Source of the DNA: Prevotellaceae bacterium
GTDB taxonomy: Bacteria; Bacteroidota; Bacteroidia; Bacteroidales; Bacteroidaceae
Direction: 5' to 3'
Assembly (NCBI GenBank): GCA_021204545.1
Contig: JAJPZF010000260.1
Coordinates: 1-5,650 of the forward strand
DNA length: 5,650 nucleotides
Every line of letters starts with the position of its first letter. Position 1 is the stretch's first letter. Shown piece by piece: positions 1 through 5,568 of the stretch. The position numbers and the translations under genes are program-made. The notes under the pieces are model-generated. The model did no database searches, had not been told where the DNA came from, and saw nothing but the letters and a program-made list of their open reading frames with translations.

Positions 1-1789
1 GGGAGAGGCTGCCGTCGGCTTTGAGGCAGGCGGGGGCTACGGTCTCGGAGGAGGAGCTGCCGCTGGTCGAGCCTACGGAGTAAGAGGAGTAGGTCGAGGT
101 CTCGTCCGTGATGGTGTAGGTGCGTGTCGAGCCGCTCGTTGAGTAGCTGGAGGAGATGACGTAGAAGCTTGGGCTGCCGCTCGAGGGACCCGTGAAGGTG
201 CCGCTCTTGATGCTGTACGTCTGCTTGTTCATGCCCATACTCGTATAGTCGTCGCTTGCGAAGTAGTACGTGCCGCTCGTCGCCTGCCCGAAGTCGTAGA
301 CGTAGAAGGTCTTCGAGGTGTTGCCGCTCGTGAGGGTAGCGGTCGTGGTGAGCTGAGCCACCTTCGTGCCGCTGGAGGAGTAGAGGTAGACGTTGCTCCA
401 AGCCGACGAGCTTGAGTTTCCGCCAGGACCGCCGCCTCCGCCATTGTTAGACGTGCTGGTAGGCACGTTGACGTACACCTTGAAGGACTGCTCCTCCCCC
501 GAGCTGCTGCCTGCGGTCTTGCTCTCGTCAAGCGGCTCGCCCGTGCCGGTGCAGCTGACGGTGAGGGTGACCGAGCTGTCGTCCTCGCTTATCGTTATGT
601 CGCCGTCCGCGCTGATGCCCTTGCCAGCGTCGGCAGAGTTGGTGATGCTTATCTCGCCTCCCGTTATGCTCACGTCGGCGTCCGCCTTGATGGCTGTGGT
701 GTAGCTCGCCTCGCCGTCCTCCACGAGGTACGAGCCGCTTTGGGTAACCCTAAGCGTTCCGCCCTCGATGGAGACGCTCTGCTTGCTCTTCAAGCCCTTG
801 TCGTCGCTGCCGGTAGAGCGGATGGTTATGTCGCCGCCCTTGATGTGCAGCGTGGAGTCGCTCTTGAGGGCTGCGCAGTCGTCGCTGGAGACGCTTACGT
901 CGAGCGTGCCTCCCTTTATTATCAGCTTGCCGTCGTCCTCCGAGCCGTCGTCCTGCATCTCAGCCTGTATGCCGTCGCCTCCCACGCCCGAGACCTTTAT
1001 CGTGCCGCCGTTCACCTGCACGTACTGCCCTGCGTGTATGCCGTCGTTGGCTGCCGAGGAGACTGTTATGCTGCCCGCCGTCTTCTTCACGAGCAGGTAT
1101 TCCTTCGAGCTTAGGGCGTGCTTCACGTTGCCCTTGAGGCTGAGCGAGCCGCCGCCGCTTATCTCAAGGTGTCCCTTGGTGTAGAGGGCTGCCTTCTGAC
1201 CTCCGTCCTCGCTTGCGTCCTCCAGCGTGTTCTCTGTGCCGTCCGCCAGGACGAGGGCAATGCGCTTGCCGTCCTTTATGTTAATCGCCTCCGCCGAGCT
1301 GCCCGTCAGCGTAAGCCCGTCGAGGCAGATGGTGGTCTTGTACGAGCCGTTGTAGACGAACGAGCCGCAGCTTGACGAGCCGCTAAGCACGAAGCACAGC
1401 TCGCGGCTCGTGTCGCTGTTCGTCAGGCTCACGTCCGCCCCGTCTATCTCAGCCTCCACGCAGGCGGGCAGGGAGCTAACCTGAGCCTCCGAGCCGCTGT
1501 AGGCGACGTAGACGGTGTCGGCAATCGCCTCGTCTTCCTCTTCCTCCTGCTCCTGCTCGTCAGCCACTTCCTCGTAGGCGCAGAACGTTATGCTGTCCAC
1601 CTCGTTAAGCTGGTAGACATCGCTGCCTATGCTGAGCGTGCCGCTGGAGTAGAGCAGCTCCTCGCTGGAGGTTATGCCGTACTCGTGAGCCTCGCCAGAG
1701 ACCCACACCCAGAACTTCGTGGGCTCGACTTCGGCTGCCACCAGCAGAGCCGTGAGCGAAATCGCAAGCGAGAGGATAAGCCTTTTCAT
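1..1789 (-). CDS. Exported beta-helix protein, Cthe_2159-type carbohydrate-binding domain (partial, C-terminus beyond window)
   Basis: The frame is open from the ATG at 1789 to the left edge: 596 codons, no stop, so the gene is 3'-truncated by the window. Residues 1-19 form a signal peptide (MKRLILSLAISLTALLVAA), probably cut after A19, with no lipobox. Residues 20-70 end in the VDSITF motif (64-70 region) common in Bacteroidales exported proteins. An acidic tract (77-87) leads into a domain at about 93-415 with the hallmarks of the DUF4353/Cthe_2159 family: ADGTENTL near 182, KHALSSKEYL near 223, ANDGI near 247, GGDGIQ near 270, and recurring GG-T/D-hydrophobic strands (GG at 212, 261, 293, 318, 343, 377). 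Family members are right-handed parallel beta-helices; the founding Clostridium protein binds cellulose and pectin and holds calcium. A glycine linker (450-456) precedes a Ser/Thr/Tyr-rich tail. Ligand and final location here are inferred, not seen. It stands alone on this strand, divergent from the guanylyltransferase gene. Confidence 0.88.
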   Translation of the reverse strand, partial: MKRLILSLAISLTALLVAAEVEPTKFWVWVSGEAHEYGITSSEELLYSSGTLSIGSDVYQLNEVDSITFCAYEEVADEQEQEEEEDEAIADTVYVAYSGSEAQVSSLPACVEAEIDGADVSLTNSDTSRELCFVLSGSSSCGSFVYNGSYKTTICLDGLTLTGSSAEAINIKDGKRIALVLADGTENTLEDASEDGGQKAALYTKGHLEISGGGSLSLKGNVKHALSSKEYLLVKKTAGSITVSSAANDGIHAGQYVQVNGGTIKVSGVGGDGIQAEMQDDGSEDDGKLIIKGGTLDVSVSSDDCAALKSDSTLHIKGGDITIRSTGSDDKGLKSKQSVSIEGGTLRVTQSGSYLVEDGEASYTTAIKADADVSITGGEISITNSADAGKGISADGDITISEDDSSVTLTVSCTGTGEPLDESKTAGSSSGEEQSFKVYVNVPTSTSNNGGGGGPGGNSSSSAWSNVYLYSSSGTKVAQLTTTATLTSGNTSKTFYVYDFGQATSGTYYFASDDYTSMGMNKQTYSIKSGTFTGPSSGSPSFYVISSSYSTSGSTRTYTITDETSTYSSYSVGSTSGSSSSETVAPACLKADGSLS

Positions 1790-1820
1790 CACACATTATA
1801 TTATATGGACGAACCGGCGG

Positions 1821-1828
1821 CAAAATTA
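1821..1828 (-). promoter_or_regulatory. Bacteroidetes -7 promoter box for the beta-helix protein gene
   Basis: The minus strand reads TAATTTTG, an exact TAnnTTTG match, ending 31 bases before the ATG at 1789. The implied leader of about 25 bases contains an A+T-rich stretch (1795-1806), usual for Bacteroidetes genes without a Shine-Dalgarno site. No TTG stands at the expected -33 spacing, so the promoter is only half supported. Confidence 0.5.
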
Positions 1829-1913
1829 GCCATCACTTGGCAGAAAAGGAAGCGGCGGAGGGCGGTTTCTTAGGCAAGAAAACATAAAAGACGGCGGAAA
1901 GAGGGGCAGACAG

Positions 1914-1944
1914 TTGCGGCGTAGTGATAAATGCCGTAATTTTA
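1914..1944 (+). promoter_or_regulatory. Putative promoter of the guanylyltransferase gene
   Basis: A TTG at 1914-1916 (-33) is followed after 20 bases by TAATTTTA at 1937-1944 (-7), which departs from TAnnTTTG only in the last base. Transcription would begin near 1950, giving a leader of roughly 23 bases rich in A and C before the ATG at 1974. The same TTG could be read as an upstream start codon; as a promoter element it would lie outside the transcript, which supports the ATG. Confidence 0.5.
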
Positions 1945-1973
1945 AGCCGCTAACCACTAAACAAACAAGCATA

Positions 1974-3047
1974 ATGAGCCTGGACACCAGCGACCACTAT
2001 TGTCTTATCCTGGCCGGGGGCATCGGCAGCCGCCTCTGGCCAGTGAGCCGCAAGAGCATGCCTAAGCAGTTTCTCGACCTCTTCGGGGTGGGCAGGACAC
2101 TGCTGCAACAGACCTACGACCGCTTCGCCCGCTTCCTGCCCGCAAGCCACATCTACGTGAGCACGAACGTGGACTACCTGCCCCTCGTGTACGAGCAACT
2201 GCCGCAGATCGACGACGAGCACATACTGGAGGAGCCGCTGCGAAGGGGTACGCTCGCCTCAGCCGCTTGGGGGACGGTGGTGATAGCCAAGGCGAACCCC
2301 AAGGCGAGCGTCATACTCTCGCCCGCCGACCAGCTGATAAGGAACGAGGACGCCTTCGCTGACGACGTGCTGCACTCGCTCGACTTCGTGAGCCGGCAGG
2401 ACAGCCTCGTGGTGATGGGCGTTGAACCTACGCGGGCTGAGACCGACTACGGATACATTCAGCTTGGCGACGACGTGACGGAGGGCGACTTCTACAAGGT
2501 GAAGAGCTTCACCGAGAAGCCCGAGCCGCGCTTCGCGCAGATGTTCAAGGACGACGGGGGCTTTCTCTGGAACACAGGTCTCTTCGCCTTCAACATCAAG
2601 GTGATGCTCTCGACCGTCTACCGCCTCGTGCCTGAGTATCAGCTCGAGATACCCAAGATGATGGCAGACGCAGAGACCGCCGACCCTAAGTTCCTGCCCG
2701 AGTTCTTCAGCGTGCTGCCCAACCTGAGCATCGACCTCGGCATCATGGAGCGCAGCGACGACGTGTTCGTGCACAAGTGCCACTTCGGCTGGGCAGACCT
2801 CGGCACGTGGGCAACGCTCAAGGTGGGGGCGGACAAGGAGGGCAACGTCTCGCTCAACACGCCCACGGTGCTGCACCAGTGCAAGGGCAACGTGATAAGC
2901 CTGTCCAAGGGGCGCATAGCCATCGTTGAGGGGCTGGAGGACTTCCTCATAGCCGAGCAGGGCGACGTGCTGCTCGTCTGCCCCAAGAGCCGAGCGACAG
3001 TGCGCCGGCTGATGAACGAGGCGCAGCTGCAGATGGACGTGGAGTGA
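1974..3047 (+). CDS. manC: Mannose-1-phosphate guanylyltransferase (GDP-mannose pyrophosphorylase)
   Basis: This 357-residue cytoplasmic enzyme should make GDP-mannose from mannose-1-phosphate and GTP, the precursor for mannosylated and fucosylated glycans. Nucleotidyltransferase landmarks are in order: LAGG (13-16) with RLWP (20-23) and PKQF (30-33) for GTP binding, SPADQ (116-120), YGYIQ (158-162), FTEKP (178-182), WNTG (198-201), SIDLGIME (251-258) and GWADLGTW (271-278). Residues from about 280 form the usual C-terminal extension. The length fits the monofunctional form; the roughly 110-residue phosphomannose isomerase (cupin) domain of bifunctional ManC is missing. PADQ instead of PADH is, from memory, normal in Bacteroidales homologues. 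Odd: the usual EPxxRNTAP motif reads EPLRRGTLA (87-95). The frame continues upstream to a TTG at 1914, but the ATG at 1974 is preferred because homologues start close before the LAGG motif and the promoter overlaps the longer version. The gene stands alone, with no glycan genes adjoining. The symbol is by family, not proven orthology. Confidence 0.92.
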   Translation: MSLDTSDHYCLILAGGIGSRLWPVSRKSMPKQFLDLFGVGRTLLQQTYDRFARFLPASHIYVSTNVDYLPLVYEQLPQIDDEHILEEPLRRGTLASAAWGTVVIAKANPKASVILSPADQLIRNEDAFADDVLHSLDFVSRQDSLVVMGVEPTRAETDYGYIQLGDDVTEGDFYKVKSFTEKPEPRFAQMFKDDGGFLWNTGLFAFNIKVMLSTVYRLVPEYQLEIPKMMADAETADPKFLPEFFSVLPNLSIDLGIMERSDDVFVHKCHFGWADLGTWATLKVGADKEGNVSLNTPTVLHQCKGNVISLSKGRIAIVEGLEDFLIAEQGDVLLVCPKSRATVRRLMNEAQLQMDVE

Positions 3048-3080
3048 GCTGTTAAGGGCGTAGCGAGCCCTTGCCCTAAG

Positions 3081-3120
3081 CCGCGCAGTCTTTTCCTCAC
3101 GGCCGCGCAGTCTTTTTCTC
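3081..3120. repeat. Imperfect tandem direct repeat, 18-base units with 22-base period
   Basis: CCGCGCAGTCTTTTCCTC (3081-3098) recurs at 3103-3120 with one C-to-T change (17 of 18 identical). A 4-base spacer ACGG separates the copies and TAAG stands on both outer sides (3077-3080 and 3121-3124). It lies in the convergent gap between the guanylyltransferase and HIT gene ends. Each unit ends in a T-run, but no matching inverted arm lies near, so it does not form an ordinary terminator. Function unknown. Confidence 0.75.
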
Positions 3121-3182
3121 TAAGACGCACGGGACAATGGCAAAGTTCTCACGAGAAATTGGCAAGGATGTCAGGAGCAATC

Positions 3183-3214
3183 AAAAAAGGAGCGGCAACT
3201 GTGTGACGCTCCTT
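3183..3214 (-). terminator. Rho-independent terminator of the greA-HIT operon
   Basis: On the minus strand an 8-base stem AAGGAGCG (3214-3207) pairs with CGCTCCTT (3194-3187) around a 12-base loop and runs straight into a T-tract (six T in 3188-3183). It begins 27 bases past the HIT stop codon. Read on the plus strand the hairpin is followed by CCTTCT, so it would be a poor terminator for the guanylyltransferase transcript. Confidence 0.8.
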
Positions 3215-3240
3215 CCTTCTATTATGGATGTATTCCTGCG

Positions 3241-3639
3241 CTAAAGCTTGCTGAAGGCAGCCAGAATGCTGTCGGCAATCGCCTGCATCTCCTCGGGCGG
3301 CAGCGTGAGCTTCTTCTTCTGGAAGCTGAGGTCGCCCTCGCTCTGCATCGGCACGAGGTGTATGTGGGCGTGCGGCACCTCAAGCCCGAGCACCGCCTCT
3401 CCCACCTTGCGGCAGGGTATGACCTGCCTGATGGCCATAGCCACTCGCTTGGCGAAGACTTGCATCTGGGCTATCTCCTCGTCGGAGAGGTCGAAGAAGT
3501 AGTCCACCTCACGCTTCGGGATGACGAGCGTGTGCCCCTTCTGGAGCGGGTTGATGTCGAGGAAGGCGTAGAACTGCCCGCTCTCGGCGCACTTGTAGCT
3601 TGGTATCTCCCCGCGGGCTATCTTGCTGAATATCGTCAT
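3241..3639 (-). CDS. HIT-family (histidine triad) nucleotide-binding hydrolase
   Basis: This 132-residue cytoplasmic protein belongs to the histidine triad superfamily, whose members bind nucleotides and hydrolyse phosphoramidate or adenylated compounds through a histidine nucleophile. The triad is explicit in PHAHIHLVP (89-97), with H90, H92 and H94; the middle one is the expected nucleophile. The N-terminal FSKIARGEIPSYK (4-16), then AFLDINPLQKGHTLVIPKR (25-43) with H36, are typical of the HINT/bacterial HIT branch, and the length is normal. The ATG at 3639 follows the greA stop by 3 bases, so the two are surely co-transcribed. A GAGG (minus strand, 3651-3648) sits 8 bases before the ATG inside the end of greA and may act as a ribosome binding site, unlike at the other genes here. 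The physiological substrate cannot be told from sequence. The stop is followed by a strong terminator. Confidence 0.93.
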   Translation of the reverse strand: MTIFSKIARGEIPSYKCAESGQFYAFLDINPLQKGHTLVIPKREVDYFFDLSDEEIAQMQVFAKRVAMAIRQVIPCRKVGEAVLGLEVPHAHIHLVPMQSEGDLSFQKKKLTLPPEEMQAIADSILAAFSKL

Positions 3640-3642
3640 TGC

Positions 3643-4113
3643 TCAGTCCTCGTATGTTATGCCCGTCACCTCCAGCTCTATCACTCCCTGCGGCACCTTT
3701 ATGGCGGCGACCTCGCCCACACGCTTGCCCAACAGGCCCTTGGCTATGGGCGTGGCGACGCTGATCTTTCCCTCGCGCAGGTTGGCCTCCGTCTCGCTCA
3801 CGATGGTGTACTTCATCTGCATTTTGTTGCGCACGTTGCGAAGTGACACCGTGGAGAGGATCTGCACGGTGGACGTGTCGCGTGTGCGGGTGTCGATGAT
3901 CTTGGCGTCGCGGATGGTCTGCTTAAGCAGCGCGATGCGTGTCTCCAACTTGGCCTGAGCCTCCTTGGCGGCGTCGTACTCGGCGTTCTCGCTGAGGTCG
4001 CCCTTGTCCCTCGCCTCCGCTATCGCCGCGCTTGCGGCGGGGCGGTCCTGACTCTCCATCTTCTGGAGCTCGGCCACGAGCTTGTCGTAGCCCTTCTGTG
4101 ACATATAAGCCAT
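3643..4113 (-). CDS. greA: Transcription elongation factor GreA
   Basis: This 156-residue protein enters the secondary channel of backtracked RNA polymerase and stimulates cleavage of the extruded RNA 3' end, restarting elongation. The N-terminal coiled-coil hairpin (about 1-75) carries the signature ARDKGDLSENAEYDAAKEAQ (34-53); D39 and E42 in the tip correspond to the catalytic acidic pair D41/E44 of E. coli GreA. The C-terminal FKBP-like domain (about 80-156) contains YTIVSETEANLREGKIS and TPIAKGLLGKRVGEV, both well conserved. Length is normal for the family. The start MAYMS at 4113 is kept because Bacteroidales GreA proteins commonly begin this way; a second ATG three codons on (4104) is possible. 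It is the first gene of an operon with the HIT gene, with its own promoter about 100 bases upstream and a leader holding a hairpin. Confidence 0.97.
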   Translation of the reverse strand: MAYMSQKGYDKLVAELQKMESQDRPAASAAIAEARDKGDLSENAEYDAAKEAQAKLETRIALLKQTIRDAKIIDTRTRDTSTVQILSTVSLRNVRNKMQMKYTIVSETEANLREGKISVATPIAKGLLGKRVGEVAAIKVPQGVIELEVTGITYED

Positions 4114-4147
4114 ATCTATTCTTGTTTTGTCTTGTTTCTCACACCAT

Positions 4148-4179
4148 AAAAAGCAAGAATCCCGGCAGACGACTGCCAG
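4148..4179 (-). promoter_or_regulatory. Hairpin plus T-run in the greA leader (possible attenuator)
   Basis: On the minus strand CTGGCAG (4179-4173) and CTGCCGG (4168-4162) form a 7-pair stem with one G-U wobble and a 4-base loop. Nine bases later comes TTTTT (4152-4148), 34 bases before the greA ATG. The plus-strand version has a C-A mismatch instead of the wobble, so the hairpin suits the greA transcript. The gap before the T-run is longer than in a standard terminator; partial termination or RNA stability are both possible, and the role is inferred. Confidence 0.35.
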
Positions 4180-4216
4180 AACCCTGACCCGTTAAGCCTG
4201 GTAAAGACCTCGGGGG

Positions 4217-4248
4217 CAAAGGTAGGGACATTTGGTGCAAAGCCCAAA
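4217..4248 (-). promoter_or_regulatory. Promoter of the greA-HIT operon
   Basis: On the minus strand TTTG (4248-4245, -33) is followed after exactly 20 bases by TACCTTTG (4224-4217), a full TAnnTTTG match. Transcription should start near 4211, giving a leader of about 98 bases before greA. The -33 box lies only 20 bases past the stop of the upstream lipoprotein gene, so greA is likely transcribed on its own rather than as part of that unit. Confidence 0.75.
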
Positions 4249-4268
4249 CTTTAGCCCGACTTTTTGCC

Positions 4269-5417
4269 CTAAAGCAGCTTCCTTAGCTCCGTCTCAAGGT
4301 CGCCCAGAAGCTCCTGCCGCCCGACGAGGTCGCTGTTGCGGTCGATGAGGAACCAGGTGGGCAGCTGCCTTAGGGCGTAGAGGCTGACGATGTCGTTGGC
4401 GGCGCCTTCCTTGTCCCAGACGCAGACCCACGGCAGCTGTCGGCACATCGTCTTCCAGTAGTGCTCGTCGGTGTCGAGAGAAACCTGGTATATCTCAAGC
4501 CCCTGCGGGTGGTACTTGCTGTATAGCTCCCTCAGCTCGAGGGTGCGCTGCTGGGTGTCGGGCAGGCTGTAGGCGGTGAAGTCGAGAAGGACGACCTTGC
4601 CCTTGAGCTGGCCGAGGCGCTGCTCCGCCCCGTTGATGTCGGGGAAAGCCATGTCTATGATGCCCGTCTCTGTGACGCGCTCGTCGTCGAGGCTCAGCTC
4701 GACGACCTTGCGGCGGGTGTTGGCGTGCCCTCGCAGGGCGATGTTGCGCAGGTTCTCGGCACGGGGGCTGCCCGGCCACCTGTCCTCCCATGCGTTGGCG
4801 ATGGCGCTGAACCACGTCACGTCGGAGGCGTCGCTCACGGGGTTGAACACGAGCTTTCCGCCGTACATCTGGAACATGGCGAAGTAGGAGGAGGCTTGGT
4901 CGTAGCGGTTCTGTATGAAGTCGAGCTTCACCTCATCCTTATACTCCTTCACCCTCATGTCGGCAAGGCTCTGACGCTCGGCAACGGTCAGGGAGCGGTC
5001 GGCGAGGATGCGCCTGACGTCAAGCCCCAGCTCGTGCAGCTTGAGGGTGAGCAGGCGTATCGTGTCGCAGTTGCCGCTGCCCTCCACGGTGTAGCCGAGC
5101 GCCATCGCGGGCAGGGAGGCGCTGACGCTTACGGTCTCCGTGCTGTCTATCGAGAGGTTTATCAGCTGACCGCCAATGCGCAGGCGGTAGAACTCAGGGT
5201 TGGCAGGGCGCGGGCAGGAGAAGGAGAAGTTGCCTTCCTTGCCCAGCTTCACGGAGTCGAGCGGCAGGACGCCTTGGTCGAGCGTCATGTGCTCGAGGTA
5301 AAGCATCGTGTCCTTGGCTTCGGTTATCCGCCCCTCAATGCGGAACTTCCCCCTGCCTTTGTGGCAGGCAGAGAGCGGGAGCAAGAGGGCGAGACACAAG
5401 AGAAAGGGGTGCTTCAT
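4269..5417 (-). CDS. Lipoprotein with DUF4369-like N-terminus and cysteine-less thioredoxin (TlpA-like) domain
   Basis: The 382-residue product begins with a lipoprotein signal peptide: positively charged MKHP, hydrophobic core, then the lipobox LSAC (15-18), so C18 should be lipidated. The flank after C18 (HKGRGK) lacks the acidic surface-export signal of Bacteroidetes, suggesting a periplasm-facing anchor. Residues about 24-110 form a beta-rich region resembling DUF4369 (FRIEGRI, then a DSVKLGKEGNFSF stretch); 115-245 is mainly helical. Residues about 255-382 match the TlpA/AhpC thioredoxin fold: FPDINGAEQRLGQLKGKVVL, DFTAY (279-283), IYQVSLDTD, and the cis-proline site LPTWFLIDR (P353). 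Where active members have WCxxC, this one reads YSLPDT (283-288), with neither cysteine, so disulfide exchange is not expected. Cysteines remain at 68, 117, 325 and 332, none in the active-site position. The frame extends upstream to a GTG at 5507, rejected because it would hide the signal peptide and overlap the promoter. True function unknown. Confidence 0.88.
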   Translation of the reverse strand: MKHPFLLCLALLLPLSACHKGRGKFRIEGRITEAKDTMLYLEHMTLDQGVLPLDSVKLGKEGNFSFSCPRPANPEFYRLRIGGQLINLSIDSTETVSVSASLPAMALGYTVEGSGNCDTIRLLTLKLHELGLDVRRILADRSLTVAERQSLADMRVKEYKDEVKLDFIQNRYDQASSYFAMFQMYGGKLVFNPVSDASDVTWFSAIANAWEDRWPGSPRAENLRNIALRGHANTRRKVVELSLDDERVTETGIIDMAFPDINGAEQRLGQLKGKVVLLDFTAYSLPDTQQRTLELRELYSKYHPQGLEIYQVSLDTDEHYWKTMCRQLPWVCVWDKEGAANDIVSLYALRQLPTWFLIDRNSDLVGRQELLGDLETELRKLL

Positions 5418-5425
5418 AACGGCGG

Positions 5426-5455
5426 CAAAGGTACGAAAAAGGAGCGAGCGTACAA
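5426..5455 (-). promoter_or_regulatory. Promoter of the thioredoxin-like lipoprotein gene, close to the start codon
   Basis: On the minus strand TTG (5455-5453) is followed after 19 bases by TACCTTTG (5433-5426), a full -7 match. Only 8 bases (CCGCCGTT) separate the box from the ATG at 5417. Transcription starting at the usual distance would leave a leader of a few bases at most. Confidence 0.6.
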
Positions 5456-5472
5456 GTTTATGCTTGGGAACA

Positions 5473-5504
5473 TTGGGCGTTACGGTATCTTTTACGTAAC
5501 TTTG
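5473..5504 (+). promoter_or_regulatory. Promoter of pnp
   Basis: TTG at 5473-5475 and TAACTTTG at 5497-5504 (exact TAnnTTTG) are 21 bases apart. Transcription should begin near 5510, leaving a leader of about 58 bases, A+T-rich just before the ATG and without a Shine-Dalgarno site. It lies back to back with the lipoprotein promoter; the two -33 boxes are 17 bases apart. Confidence 0.65.
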
Positions 5505-5568
5505 CACCGCTTTTGCGCAAGGAAAGCTTACAGGATATAGACAGATACACCAATTTTTACTTATTTAG

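Noticed and set aside
1914..1973. 20-codon N-terminal extension of the guanylyltransferase from a TTG
   Set aside because: The extension is unlike homologues, overlaps a good promoter match and replaces a sound ATG start.
2259..2876. 205-codon open frame on the minus strand
   Set aside because: It is wholly antisense to the guanylyltransferase, is His/Val/Leu-rich and has no family signature.
3054..3072. AAGGGC/GCCCTT hairpin just after the guanylyltransferase stop as a terminator
   Set aside because: The 6-pair stem is followed by GCCCTAAG with no T-run, so it is not a convincing intrinsic terminator.
4249..4274. CTTTAG/CTAAAG inverted repeat over the lipoprotein stop codon as a terminator
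   Set aside because: Only 6 pairs with a 14-base loop and no real T-tract; it also overlaps the greA -33 box.
4269..5417. Calling the lipoprotein a thiol-disulfide oxidoreductase
   Set aside because: Both CxxC cysteines are missing, so the usual TlpA function label would be misleading.
5418..5507. 30-codon N-terminal extension of the lipoprotein from a GTG
   Set aside because: It would bury the signal peptide and lipobox behind 30 residues and runs through the gene's own promoter.
4725..5540. 271-codon open frame on the plus strand
   Set aside because: It lies antisense to the lipoprotein gene, whose product has a lipobox and thioredoxin-fold motifs. The plus-strand product is low-complexity in Val, Ala, Gly and Glu with no recognisable domain, as expected from a G+C-rich shadow frame.
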